From contig NZ_CP139960.1 of the NCBI RefSeq assembly GCF_034424215.1, forward strand, positions 124,001 through 188,000: a stretch of 64,000 nt of DNA, written 5' to 3'. The notes beneath the pieces are model-generated. The model saw nothing but the letters and a program-made list of their open reading frames with translations. It had not been told where the DNA came from and ran no database searches. Shown here one piece after another: positions 19,401 to 27,381 of the stretch (positions within the stretch are counted from its first letter, which is position 1; each line of letters begins with the position of its first letter). Source of the stretch: Niabella yanshanensis. Lineage in GTDB: Bacteria; Bacteroidota; Bacteroidia; Chitinophagales; Chitinophagaceae. Made by a program: the position numbers and the translations under genes.

Positions 19401-19543
19401 CCGGTTCTGGTTTGGGCCTGACCTTATCGCGTTCATTGACGCAGCTTCATGGCGGTAGCCTTACTTTGGAGCCAGCCGAAGATCGAATGAATGTTTTTAA
19501 ACTGACACTGCCGGTTAATGTTGATATTACAATCGAATTGTAA
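16403..19543 (+). CDS. Two-component propeller sensor histidine kinase, lacking the usual receiver and HTH
   Basis: Protein of 1046 residues. A signal peptide is followed by about fourteen two-component-propeller repeats (LWFGTKDGLNRFDGYTF is the first) in two periplasmic propellers. A Y_Y_Y domain (about 670-755), one membrane helix (about 770-788), a HisKA domain with His828 in NVAHEIKTPLT and a HATPase_c domain with SNLYSNAIKYA and GSGLGLTLS follow. This is exactly the N-terminal two thirds of a hybrid two-component system (HTCS) that senses PUL oligosaccharides, but the chain stops after the ATPase. The receiver and AraC HTH are encoded by the next gene, beginning 10 bases later. Confidence 0.9.
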   Translation: MKQGALILFILISAVCFGQPYYFRHYQVEDGLSNNTVGCVLQDHKGFLWFGTKDGLNRFDGYTFKVFQNEGDTLHGIGSNFIISLHEDKKHQLWVGTDRGLYRYNTDNEDFEIETAVPVNEIRGILSDDRNRLWLIIRNQLGWLDRKSGRFIPFDQLKNFGITSVSPGADGTIWVASSEGIIHRVNTTTLAVKSYNVFGQSATFATHRVQKVFDTGKGLVLVGTISHGLYILNTATGQFEKKQLPGPGGAQVFIRDFARYNDNEYWIASEAGLFVYNMESGAIIHLRKNYSDPYSLTDNALYSLCADLEGGMWIGTYFGGINYYPNQLTYFRKYFPQSADDATSGNAIHEIGKDPYGDLWIGTEDAGLIHLDPVTNEKTVFSPYSKKHPLAHSNIHGLLIDGNELWVGTFHGGLDVIDIREKRVVKHFSALKNGLSSDFVSDLLKTRSGKIIAATDRGICSFDPAAQRFSQITAFSKTFFKSIFEDSKGIIWAGSYNEGLHYLNPHNGHYGVYHFESGKAGSIISNRINWIYEDSRRQIWIGTEGGLSRLDGNTGRFTNYTTANGLPGNLVYAFLEDEKGDFWISTSKGLVNFTPLNGRVNAVYTKSNGLLSDQFNYNSAFNDGQGHLYFGSVKGLISFNPNSFEKNNYTAPLYLTGFQINNREVQVGAGSPLEKSIIATHQIVLKHDESSFSIDFAALSYTSPEATEYAYIMKGLDEQWTYLKANRKVFFTELAPGNYTFALRSAVSKERWSKDYEMLLITVLPPFWKSRPAYLLYAFILLTAIYFTVRSYHKYHLAKNNRRLEILEYEKQKEISQTKIDFFINVAHEIKTPLTLIKGPMEKVIEKADDPAVIKSNLRIMEKNTDRLIELTNQLLDFRKAEAGVAQIITEETDIVALLNDHYLRFLPAAEQAGLDFELMHPKVFSAFVDIEAMNKIVSNLYSNAIKYAAGKVLVELLPVLPGETTFCIVFKNDGHLIAAEMADKVFETFFRLNESRKQAGSGLGLTLSRSLTQLHGGSLTLEPAEDRMNVFKLTLPVNVDITIEL

Positions 19544-19553
19544 ACTACCGATC

Positions 19554-20333
19554 ATGCAACAACAAAAGGCGAGTATACTGCTCGTGGAAGATAATGAAGA
19601 AATACTAAGGTTTATAACCAACGACCTTGGAGACGAGTATGAAATGATGACGGCTTTAAACGGCGTGGAAGCTATTGCAGTTTTACGGACGACGCCGGTT
19701 TCCCTCATTATTACAGATGTGATGATGCCCGAAATGGATGGTTTCGAACTTTGCCGTATTGTCAAGTCAACTGAAGATTTTATACATATTCCGGTGATTA
19801 TTCTCACTGCTAAAAACACGTTACAATCAAGGATTGAAGGAATAGAATTAGGCGCTGATGCCTATATTGAAAAACCTTTTTCTCCCAGGCATTTGCGCGT
19901 ACAGGTTGCTACCTTGTTGCAGAACAGAGATAAACTCAAACAATACTTTGTAAGCAAACCCCTTGTGCATATCAAAGAAACCGCCCACAATAAATCAGAT
20001 GAAGCTTTTTTAAACAGGGTTAATGAGGCAATTCGTGAAAATATCGACAATGCAGATCTGAATGTAGACCATCTTGCTTCTATATTAAACATGAGCAGGG
20101 CTTCTTTATATCGCAGAGTGGGAGAAATCCTGGATATTTCGCCCAATGACCTGATAAAAGAAACCCGGCTCAAGTATGCTGCTAATTTATTGGCACAGGA
20201 AAACTACAAAGTATATGAAGTGAGTGACAAAGTAGGATTTGGCTCTTACAGGCAGTTTAGCCGAAATTTCTTTAAACAGTTTGGCGTATACCCATCCGAA
20301 TATATACAGGAGTTAAGGAAGGAAAAGCGATAA
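19554..20333 (+). CDS. REC-AraC response regulator, second half of a split HTCS
   Basis: The ATG at 19554 gives MQQQKASILLVEDNEE, a natural receiver start, and about 259 residues; the frame stays open back to 19518, overlapping the kinase. The receiver has acidic VEDN, the phospho-acceptor Asp55 in LIITDVMMPEMDG and LTAKNT. A linker with LVHIKE follows, then an AraC-type double HTH (about 155-255) with MSRASLYRRV and GFGSYRQFSRNFFKQFG. Everything is as in the C-terminal part of a fused HTCS. It is likely the transcription activator of the susC operon. The split may be natural or caused by a small indel; both readings are discussed in the findings. Confidence 0.9.
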   Translation: MQQQKASILLVEDNEEILRFITNDLGDEYEMMTALNGVEAIAVLRTTPVSLIITDVMMPEMDGFELCRIVKSTEDFIHIPVIILTAKNTLQSRIEGIELGADAYIEKPFSPRHLRVQVATLLQNRDKLKQYFVSKPLVHIKETAHNKSDEAFLNRVNEAIRENIDNADLNVDHLASILNMSRASLYRRVGEILDISPNDLIKETRLKYAANLLAQENYKVYEVSDKVGFGSYRQFSRNFFKQFGVYPSEYIQELRKEKR

Positions 20334-20447
20334 CTCGTAATGTAACGAGCTGTTGGCCTTATCAATCGTTTCAATAATAATTATCAGATCAATAAATCAG
20401 TTTTTTAAATATATAACGTGTGACTTTATTTTATTAACTTCATTAGG

Positions 20448-20455
20448 TAGATTTG
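20448..20455 (+). promoter_or_regulatory. -7 element TAGATTTG upstream of the small gene at 20474
   Basis: It matches TAnnTTTG and puts the transcription start near 20462, just before the ATG at 20474. This argues against use of the upstream TTG at 20453, which lies inside the element. Confidence 0.45.
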
Positions 20456-20473
20456 TATCTCATCCTGATCAAC

Positions 20474-20710
20474 ATGAGAAAGGAACTATCTTACGAACAG
20501 GTTATTTTAATGCTCAAGTACCAATCCGATGAAATGCTTTATCAGGGTATTACCCTTTTACTATTTGTACACGAAGTATTAAAAGAGCAGACATTAATGA
20601 AGCAGGGATTTACTTTTACCCAATATGAGGAGGGGCATTTTCTGGTAACAGGGGTTAACGAGGCCTTATCCGCTAATAATTGCAACGAGCCCCACTGCGG
20701 CCATACATAA
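20474..20710 (+). CDS. Small protein of unknown function (78 aa)
   Basis: The reading frame opens MRKELSYEQVILMLKYQSDEM and is predicted mostly helical in its first half, ending in a short Cys/His-containing tail (NNCNEPHCGHT). I do not recognise a family. The promoter element just upstream and the sensible start support it as a real gene. It sits between the PUL regulator and a convergent response regulator. The Cys-x4-Cys-x-His tail could bind a metal, which is speculation. Confidence 0.5.
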   Translation: MRKELSYEQVILMLKYQSDEMLYQGITLLLFVHEVLKEQTLMKQGFTFTQYEEGHFLVTGVNEALSANNCNEPHCGHT

Positions 20711-20752
20711 GGATATCCGTGAAATAGGCTGCGTGTTTAGAAAAATGCGTTA

Positions 20753-21118
20753 CTATGCGGTAGGTTGAATATGCGATCGTAATATGTTATATAAAAGTTC
20801 CAGGTCAAATGGTTTGCTGATATAACCATCAAATCCGTGCTGATCATACTGCTCGTGGATATTGTTGTTGCAACTTAATGCAATAACGGGGAGATGAGGA
20901 TATTTTTGTTTAATGGCTTTGCAGGCCTTAATACAATCCTCATCGGAAAGCCTGATATCCATCATTACCACATGTGGCCTTTCTTTATCTATTATGTCAA
21001 GCATTAGTTCTTCATCGCATGTATCAATAGAAATAGTGGTAAATCCCTTCATCTGCAGCGCAATGGCAAGGACTTCCAAGATAGAAGCATCCTTGTCCTG
21101 TACAATAATTGTAGCCAT
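20753..21118 (-). CDS. Single-domain response regulator (CheY-like)
   Basis: The start is taken as the ATG at 21118 (MATIIVQDKD, 121 residues); a TTG seven codons earlier is also open. It is a stand-alone receiver with phospho-acceptor Asp54 in VVMMDIRLSDED, a Ser in VIALSCNNN in place of the usual Thr, and Lys in GYISKPFDLE. The first acidic pocket is weak (QDKD rather than DDD). No output domain is present. It is divergent to the regulator at 21456 and may pass phosphate within the signalling island. Confidence 0.8.
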   Translation of the reverse strand: MATIIVQDKDASILEVLAIALQMKGFTTISIDTCDEELMLDIIDKERPHVVMMDIRLSDEDCIKACKAIKQKYPHLPVIALSCNNNIHEQYDQHGFDGYISKPFDLELLYNILRSHIQPTA

Positions 21119-21455
21119 CCTCGTCAATTTTAAAAGCAAATAATTTCAGCAAATGTATTGCTATTGTACGCAAGGTAAATCAAAGACAAAAAAAATATGC
21201 AATTGATTTGTTACCCGCTTTCACGCTCACCTGGTGCACCCAGCTCCAGCCGGCATCTGGCTTATCATGAAGAAATAACCGTGGTATAAAGCCTCCTCAA
21301 ACAACAGCAATTATGGTCAAATTAATGATATTTTCGAAATATCGTTACAATTCGCCCAATTATTCCTAAAAAATACTCAGTTTGGTCAAATAATTGATGT
21401 GCTACCGATTATAAAAAATAACGGGTGAGAGGTAGTGATCACTTAAATAGGATTT
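21119..21455. other. Divergent intergenic region between two response regulators
   Basis: A gap of 337 bases. It holds a 7-bp-arm palindrome, GATATTT-tcg-AAATATC (21327-21343), flanked by a 16-base imperfect direct repeat that starts TGGTCAAAT (21314-21329 and 21383-21398; two mismatches). These look like binding sites for a shared regulator. No gene is apparent inside. Confidence 0.5.
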
Positions 21456-21812
21456 ATGCAGCATAAAAAAATCACTGTTGTTGAGGATGATCAACATATT
21501 AGAGATATTATTGATATTCTCTTAACCAGCGAGAGTTATGAAGTGATCTTATGTGCTAATGCTGCTGAATTTCATGACTCCCTGAGCCATTTACTGCCGG
21601 ATCTGTTTATCCTTGATATGATGTTACCGGATGGGAATGGCATCGGGCTTTGCCAGGAACTGAGATCTGACATTGCGACGGTATCTATCCCAATAATGGT
21701 AATGTCTGCAAACGTACATGCTTTAAAGGCACTGGAGTGCGGTGCTAATGTTTTTGTACAAAAGCCGTTCGATATACAAACTTTTGTGCAACATGTGAAA
21801 TCGTTACTTTAA
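21456..21812 (+). CDS. Single-domain response regulator (CheY-like)
   Basis: A receiver of 118 residues with no output domain: acidic residues Glu10-Asp11-Asp12, phospho-acceptor Asp54 in LFILDMMLPDGNG, Ser in VMSANVH and Lys in FVQKPFDIQ. The start has a clear ATG. It lies 217 bases before the LOV-type kinase and may be its partner or a competing phosphate sink. The upstream direct repeat and palindrome suggest regulated expression. Confidence 0.85.
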   Translation: MQHKKITVVEDDQHIRDIIDILLTSESYEVILCANAAEFHDSLSHLLPDLFILDMMLPDGNGIGLCQELRSDIATVSIPIMVMSANVHALKALECGANVFVQKPFDIQTFVQHVKSLL

Positions 21813-21967
21813 ACGCGCAAAAGCTATCTGCCAAGGCTCATAGCTACAAGAATCGACAGCGAAGTGTCAGGCTACATCAGGTAAGACATAACTAGGTCAA
21901 ATCGGGAACGACTTAAGTATCGGCCATTTTTTACCGGATATAAATGTCACTAACTGGTGTGTTGTCA

Positions 21968-21975
21968 TAATTTTG
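21968..21975 (+). promoter_or_regulatory. -7 element of the LOV kinase promoter
   Basis: TAATTTTG matches TAnnTTTG, 55 bases before the ATG. Directly downstream an 8-bp inverted repeat, TACCATTT (21977-21984) and AAATGGTA (22008-22015), lies in the predicted leader and could act as an operator or hairpin. Confidence 0.4.
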
Positions 21976-22029
21976 GTACCATTTTAGTAATTATATTGCA
22001 TGCTGTGAAATGGTATCAGTAGATAACAA

Positions 22030-23622
22030 ATGACTTTGTGGCATGATGTTTTTGATACAGCTTTTCAGTTACGTAAATTTAAAACTTTGTCGTCATTTAA
22101 TAATTCTACCTCAGAAAACGGGTCATCGCGCGGATTGAGCTTTGAACTGCTCTTTAGTGCCCTGAACGCTTCGGTATCGGGCATTATTATAACGGACAAT
22201 CTGCAGCCCGATAATCCAATTGTATATTGTAATAGCGCGTTTGAAAAAATTAGCGGGTATACACGCTCTGAAATAATCGGTCACAACTGCCGTTTTCTCC
22301 AGGGAAAGGACCGGTCTCAACGGGCCCGGCATGTAATAGCTTCCGCCGTAGAGAAAGGAGATAGCTGCCGTGTTGAAATACGCAATTACCGCAAGAACGG
22401 AGACCTTTTTTGGAATGAACTCTTTATGGCGCCTGTTAAAGATCAGGCAGGCGTAATAACGCATTTTATCGGTGTTCAGAACGACGTGACCCTTAGAAAG
22501 AAAGCCGATCTTGATTTAGTAGAGCAGAAGTCGATAATGGAAGAACGTGTAAGAGAACGTACCAGTGAGTTAAAAGAAAGCGAAGCTTTTTTATCCAGCA
22601 TAATCCAAACAGTAAGAGAAAGCCTGCTGGTGCTGGATCCTGAATTCAAAGTGATCAGTGCCAATGACCACTTTTTTAAGACCTTTAAAGTGAATAGCCA
22701 GGAGACAGTAGGTAAATTACTTTATGATCTGGGCAACCAGCAGTGGAATATTGAAAAGCTAAAAGATTTGTTGATAGGAATTCTACCTACTAATAATCCG
22801 GTACTAGATTTCGAAGTAGAGCATGAATTTCCGCATATTGGGAAAAAACTGATGCTGTTAAATGCCTACCGGATAGAGTTGGAGGGCCAATATAAAGATC
22901 GAATATTGATTGCAATTGAAGATATTACTGATCGCCGCGAAATTGAGCGTAGAAAAGACGACTTTTTATCGATTGCCAGCCACGAACTCAAAACTCCGCT
23001 TACATCTATAAAAGGTTTTATGCAAATGTTGAAGCGCTTGCAGCCCGGGGATTTGCCCGATCAGTATGCTACAATTTTCGAGAAAGTTAATGTCGCTATA
23101 GAAAGACTGAATGGTTTGATTACAGACCTTTTAGATGTTTCGCGCATCCAGTCGGGCAATATTGAGATCCATAAGGATACCTTCGATTTCGACACAATGG
23201 TGAAGGAAACCATTGAGCAGATGCAATCGTTGAGTTCAAGTCATATAATCGTATGCACAGGTTCAAGTGGGTTACGCGTAACTGCAGATGAACAGCAGAT
23301 TGTTCAGGTTTTAAATAATCTGCTCGCCAATGCCATTAAATACAGTCCCGATAGCCGGGAGATTTATGTGCATATTTCGAGGGTGAGCGACTACGTAAAA
23401 GTTTCGGTTAAAGATACCGGAGTTGGCATTAACCTGGAGGATCAGCAACGTGTTTTCCAGCGATTTTTCCGGGGAGCTGAATTTCAGAGGAAGTTCGCCG
23501 GAATGGGCATAGGACTATATGTATGTGAGCAAATAATAAAGAACCATAATGGAACGATCTGGCTGGAAAGCGAGAAAAACCATGGCTCCACTTTTAACTT
23601 TACAATACCCATTGAGCCGTGA
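22030..23622 (+). CDS. LOV-domain (putative blue-light) sensor histidine kinase
   Basis: Cytosolic kinase of 530 residues with no membrane helix. The first PAS domain (about 40-155) has the LOV signature GHNCRFLQG with the adduct-forming Cys87, Asn119 in RNYRKNG, Asn129 in FWNELF and Gln150 in FIGVQNDVT. These are the conserved flavin-contacting residues of plant and bacterial LOV domains. A coiled linker (about 155-185), a second PAS (about 186-303), HisKA with His318 in IASHELKTP and HATPase_c (NLLANAIKYS, DTGVG, GMGIGL) follow. It overlaps the next gene by four bases. A blue-light-controlled kinase is the expected function. Confidence 0.9.
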   Translation: MTLWHDVFDTAFQLRKFKTLSSFNNSTSENGSSRGLSFELLFSALNASVSGIIITDNLQPDNPIVYCNSAFEKISGYTRSEIIGHNCRFLQGKDRSQRARHVIASAVEKGDSCRVEIRNYRKNGDLFWNELFMAPVKDQAGVITHFIGVQNDVTLRKKADLDLVEQKSIMEERVRERTSELKESEAFLSSIIQTVRESLLVLDPEFKVISANDHFFKTFKVNSQETVGKLLYDLGNQQWNIEKLKDLLIGILPTNNPVLDFEVEHEFPHIGKKLMLLNAYRIELEGQYKDRILIAIEDITDRREIERRKDDFLSIASHELKTPLTSIKGFMQMLKRLQPGDLPDQYATIFEKVNVAIERLNGLITDLLDVSRIQSGNIEIHKDTFDFDTMVKETIEQMQSLSSSHIIVCTGSSGLRVTADEQQIVQVLNNLLANAIKYSPDSREIYVHISRVSDYVKVSVKDTGVGINLEDQQRVFQRFFRGAEFQRKFAGMGIGLYVCEQIIKNHNGTIWLESEKNHGSTFNFTIPIEP

Positions 23623-23990
23623 ATAAAGGCAACTCAAAAGTGATCATCTGTGATGATGATCAAAGTATTCTTGAACTTCTGGAACTGGTTGCCATAGGTG
23701 CCGGTTGCGAGCCGGTAGTTGTTTCAAAAAGCCTGGATGTAATGAAAGCCATCAGGCATACTAAACCTGCTTTGGTAATATTGGATTTATGGATGCCGGT
23801 TATGTCCGGCGATATGATCCTGCAAACACTCAGGAAAGACGCTGAATTTGGAGATTTACCTGTCCTGATCGTATCTGCGAGCAGGGATGGTAAGGTGATT
23901 GCGGAGCAGAACGGCGCCACGGAGTATCTTGCCAAGCCATTTGATATTATGGATCTCACCAATATACTGGAAAAGTACTGCAGTAGTTAA
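23619..23990 (+). CDS. Single-domain response regulator coupled to the LOV kinase
   Basis: It begins with GTG at 23619 inside the kinase stop (GTGA overlap), a sign of translational coupling. The receiver has 123 residues: CDDD near 11-14, phospho-acceptor Asp56 in LVILDLWMPVMSG, Ser in IVSASRD and Lys in YLAKPFDIMD. With no DNA-binding or enzymatic output it must act by protein contact or as a relay. It is the most likely direct phosphate acceptor of the LOV kinase. Confidence 0.88.
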   Translation: MNKGNSKVIICDDDQSILELLELVAIGAGCEPVVVSKSLDVMKAIRHTKPALVILDLWMPVMSGDMILQTLRKDAEFGDLPVLIVSASRDGKVIAEQNGATEYLAKPFDIMDLTNILEKYCSS

Positions 23991-24081
23991 TATATTGTAT
24001 GAATGCTTCTATTAGTTAAAACGTACATGATTCAAAAAATCATGGATCGGATACCCGTTTCCTGTACTGAGATGGAAGGAG

Positions 24082-26058
24082 TCAATTCTTTGGTAGCTTG
24101 AAGTAAAAGGTAGAACCCTGGCCCATCACACTATCAAGGCCTATAGTACCGTGGTGCAGCCTGATGATTTCTGCGCATAAATAAAGTCCGATACCAAAAC
24201 CGGAAATGGTTTGGGTATGTTGATTTTCTACCCGGTAGAATCTGGTAAATAATTTTTGATGGTCTCCCGGATGCACACCGATGCCCAGGTCGGTAACATA
24301 AACACTAACATACCCGTTTTCTTCCTGGCAGTTAATAAAAATTTTTCCTTCGGTAGGTGAATATTTAATAGCATTGCTGAGAAAATTAGTGATCACCTGA
24401 CCTATCTTTTCTCTGTCGGCAATAACGGAAATGGTATCAGTATTTTGAACGACTAGTTCATGACGCCGGGTAAACAGCGATGCCTCTGAAACACACTCCT
24501 CTAATAGCTCGCTGATTATAAAAGAGTTTTTATTGAGCTGTATTTCGCTCGAGTCCAGACGGGCTACATCCAGGAAGCCCCTGATAATACTATGCATTTT
24601 TCCGATCTGTCCCTCCACCTTTTCCAGCATATTCACAGCGTTGTTATCCAGCCGGGCGCGGTGTTTCAGCAGTATCTGAACATATGCTTTAGCCGAGGTT
24701 AAGGGTGTTTTTAATTCGTGGCTGGCGATGGCGATAAAATCGTGCTTTCGTTTTTCTTCGGTTTTTCTTTGTGTAATATCAGTTAGCACTCCTGAAAAAT
24801 GTGGGGGATGTCCGGGCTTCGGGGGAAATAACTTACCGGTGGCGCGAACCCAGCGTAATTTCCCGTCATGGTAACCAATTACAGGATACTCCATGTCATA
24901 ACTGGTTTCGTTTTCGATAGCTGCATGAATAGCTGTTGATACGGCTGTGCGGTAATCTTCATGTATCTGATTGACGGCATCGGTGAGTGTAATTTCGTCG
25001 TCAGGATGAAAACCAAATATTTCCCTTAATCTCGGCGAACTGATCAACTCATGAGTATCCAGGTTGACAAACCAGGTGCCCAGTTCTGCTGATTCCACGC
25101 TAATGCGAAATTGCTCTTCCATGAGCTCCCGGCGTTGACGTTCCGCAATCCGCTCAGTAATTTCATCTATGATCACCAGTATGCCCTGTATTTTGCCAGC
25201 CGAATCGCGCAATGGAGAATATACTGAATTGACGTATGCTTCCCGTAAGCCATCACCATCTTTGAGTAAAACTCTATACTCGGCGTTTACTTCGATAATA
25301 CCTGTGCTATAAACCCTGTGTAACCGGTCGAGAATCGTCTGTCCTTCTAACTCAGGCCTTGCCTTCCGGATAGGTTTACCCAGCACTTCCGGCGCCGTTC
25401 TTCCCCAGATCTTTAAAATAGGATCATTCACCTCTTCTATGATCATTTCCGGTCCCCTGAGCCAGGTTAGTCCAAGCGGCGCCTGGGCAAAAATGTTTTT
25501 AAACAAGGCTTCACTGTCTGCCAGCCTGGTATGCAAACCACTCATCTGCTCCTGCATCTCCGTTAGCTCTTTATTGGCCTGGCTTAAATCATTGTAAGAA
25601 ACGGCAAGCTTTTCGTTGAGCAGGAACCTTTCATGTTCCTTTTCTTTTAGAGTCAGGTGTAGTTTTACCCGTGGAGTTACATCAGTGACGGTATGAATAA
25701 TACAAAACACGTTAGAGTTGTCGTCCTTCAGCGCACGGCAGGTAATATCAAAATAGAAGGTTTCAATACGTCCGTTTACCTGACGAAGGACAGGCTTTTC
25801 TACGGCATGATAGACATTTCCCGTGCACCATACGTTTCTTATCATGGCGATAAATTCCTGCTGCTCCGGTTCGGGCAAAGCTGCCGCCAGGTGAAGGCCG
25901 ATCACGTCACTATTCTTACCCCAAAAACGAATCATTTTATCATTGGCCATCCGGATGACGATCTCCTCACCTGAATATATTGCAGTGGCATCCCGCGAAA
26001 GCGCCAGAATCTCTGAAAGTAAACGATTATCAAGAGGCAGGGTAGAACTGAGACTCAC
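24082..26058 (-). CDS. Multi-PAS sensor histidine kinase
   Basis: Cytosolic kinase of 658 residues with three PAS domains: about 15-130, about 185-305 (with a PAC segment ending VIIDEITER) and about 320-435 (ending GVLTDITQRK). A coiled coil (about 130-180) separates the first two. HisKA carries His447 in IASHELKTPLTS and HATPase_c carries NFLSNAIKYSP, DLGIGV and GFGIGLYLC. None of the PAS domains has the LOV Cys motif. It is convergent with the LOV kinase-regulator pair and, with it, forms a signalling island. No partner regulator is in its own transcript. Confidence 0.88.
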   Translation of the reverse strand: MSLSSTLPLDNRLLSEILALSRDATAIYSGEEIVIRMANDKMIRFWGKNSDVIGLHLAAALPEPEQQEFIAMIRNVWCTGNVYHAVEKPVLRQVNGRIETFYFDITCRALKDDNSNVFCIIHTVTDVTPRVKLHLTLKEKEHERFLLNEKLAVSYNDLSQANKELTEMQEQMSGLHTRLADSEALFKNIFAQAPLGLTWLRGPEMIIEEVNDPILKIWGRTAPEVLGKPIRKARPELEGQTILDRLHRVYSTGIIEVNAEYRVLLKDGDGLREAYVNSVYSPLRDSAGKIQGILVIIDEITERIAERQRRELMEEQFRISVESAELGTWFVNLDTHELISSPRLREIFGFHPDDEITLTDAVNQIHEDYRTAVSTAIHAAIENETSYDMEYPVIGYHDGKLRWVRATGKLFPPKPGHPPHFSGVLTDITQRKTEEKRKHDFIAIASHELKTPLTSAKAYVQILLKHRARLDNNAVNMLEKVEGQIGKMHSIIRGFLDVARLDSSEIQLNKNSFIISELLEECVSEASLFTRRHELVVQNTDTISVIADREKIGQVITNFLSNAIKYSPTEGKIFINCQEENGYVSVYVTDLGIGVHPGDHQKLFTRFYRVENQHTQTISGFGIGLYLCAEIIRLHHGTIGLDSVMGQGSTFYFKLPKN

Positions 26059-26285
26059 GTATAGTTTACGGTTTTTAAAATGTTTACAAAGATACGATGT
26101 TTACAACCCCGGTTCTTTCCAGGGCACACACTTCAATTGATACCGGCAGCGCCTTTTTACCAGGTCGCTGTCGTCAAAAACCTTGTCGATTTTTTTAAAG
26201 ATAATGCTGAGGGGGAGGGCCTTAACGCCGTAAATATAATGCTTGGTTAGAAGCTCTGGTCTCTGTACTGGTCTTTGTTCCTGCG

Positions 26286-26648
26286 TTAGAGCGACCATAC
26301 CGCAAGTTCATAGCCGTCCGGATCAATGAAGTGAAATCGACGTCCTCCCGGAAATTCAAATATCTCCTGCGAGATCTTACCACCTGCCGCCAGTACCTGT
26401 TTCCTGGTTTGAACCAGATCCTCAGAATAGAGGATTACCAGTATACTGCCGTTTACCGGCGTTCCGCTTGTAAAGCCACCGTCTAGGAAGTCGCCCTCAA
26501 ATGCGGTATAATTGGGCCCGTAATCAGTAAAGCTCCATCCGAATGCCTGGCTGTAAAAGGTTTTTGCGGCTTCCAGGTCACCCGAAAGAAATTCAAGATA
26601 TTGCACCTGCTGATGTTTTAATTTTTGCCGGGATGTATCATTGCTCAT
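26286..26648 (-). CDS. VOC (glyoxalase/bleomycin-resistance-like) family protein
   Basis: A 120-residue protein with one VOC half-barrel pair: YLEFLSGDLEAAKTFYSQAFGW near the N-terminus, then VNGSILVILYSEDL, GGRRFHFIDPDGYELAVW at the end. This size and layout match the small stand-alone VOC proteins. Substrate and metal dependence are unknown. It is transcribed away from the neighbouring kinase gene end and has no evident operon partner. Confidence 0.8.
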   Translation of the reverse strand: MSNDTSRQKLKHQQVQYLEFLSGDLEAAKTFYSQAFGWSFTDYGPNYTAFEGDFLDGGFTSGTPVNGSILVILYSEDLVQTRKQVLAAGGKISQEIFEFPGGRRFHFIDPDGYELAVWSL

Positions 26649-26781
26649 TTTTAGAAAAGAGTTTTTTTACTGATATATAAGTAAATGTTCAAGCGTTTTG
26701 TTGAAAAATGGAATAGTCGTTTTTAGTCTCCTTTGAAAAAGTTGGCAGGCTGTATCTATATTATAAATGCTCAGACAGCCC

Positions 26782-27381
26782 TCACAGGCGGCCCAGGATC
26801 TCTTCCTTTTTTGCATCATACTCCGATTGTTCTATCAGTCCGCGATCCAATAGCGTCTTTAATTTTTCCAGGGTGGCCACCGGATCTTCAACCGGTTGAG
26901 AATAGCTCGGCTGGGGCTGTGCAGTGGTAACATTAACGTTGCCCGCAGTTGCCCGTTTGTCTTCCAGGTCCTGCTGCCTTCGAAATTCCCGCTGTTTTTC
27001 TTCCTGCTCCTGGGCAACGGTATAAAGCCGTCTGGCCTGCGCTTTCGGCAGATAGTCGATCTTACTGATTTGCCCACCAACGGTTTTAACCGAGAATTCA
27101 GCTCCCAGGATGCTTTCCTTCATATGGCAGTCGTATACGTCTTTCCAAACATAATCTTCCAGTTCCATGGAAAATCCGAGATTTTTAAACCGGCAAAAAA
27201 TAATACGTTTGGTAGTGAGTGCAATGGCATCAGGCGACAAATTAACGGCGGGCTTCCTTTGAACCGCGATATACTCAATGATCTCGCCGCTCATCAATAA
27301 GCTTCCCAGCTTGCCAACAATCTTCTCAATTGCCGCCGGATCCTGGTCCTCATTCAAAAATTTCCTTATTGGATTAGACAT
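26782..27381 (-). CDS. PH-like and SHOCT domain protein
   Basis: The start is placed at the ATG giving MSNPIRKFL (about 199 residues); an earlier in-frame ATG adds 19 unlikely residues. An N-terminal bacterial PH-like domain (about 25-125; ALTTKRIIFCRF, YVWKDVYDC) is followed by a Gln/Glu-rich coiled region (about 125-150), a flexible linker and a C-terminal SHOCT motif (LKTLLDRGLIEQSEYDAKKEEIL). SHOCT helices often mediate oligomerisation. Molecular role unknown. It is divergent from the GH2 gene. Confidence 0.75.
   Translation of the reverse strand: MSNPIRKFLNEDQDPAAIEKIVGKLGSLLMSGEIIEYIAVQRKPAVNLSPDAIALTTKRIIFCRFKNLGFSMELEDYVWKDVYDCHMKESILGAEFSVKTVGGQISKIDYLPKAQARRLYTVAQEQEEKQREFRRQQDLEDKRATAGNVNVTTAQPQPSYSQPVEDPVATLEKLKTLLDRGLIEQSEYDAKKEEILGRL

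Noticed and set aside
19433-19819. 128-codon minus-strand frame over the kinase/regulator junction
   Set aside because: It is opposite two clear coding regions with recognisable domains, so it is a shadow frame.
24082-26058. Second LOV photoreceptor among the PAS domains of this kinase
   Set aside because: None of its three PAS domains has the NCRFLQ cysteine motif.
26101-26298. Minus-strand open frame of 65 codons after the VOC gene
   Set aside because: It overlaps the VOC stop, has no start signal of its own and matches no family; protein-like stretches such as IIFKKIDKVF kept it in view, but the support is too weak.
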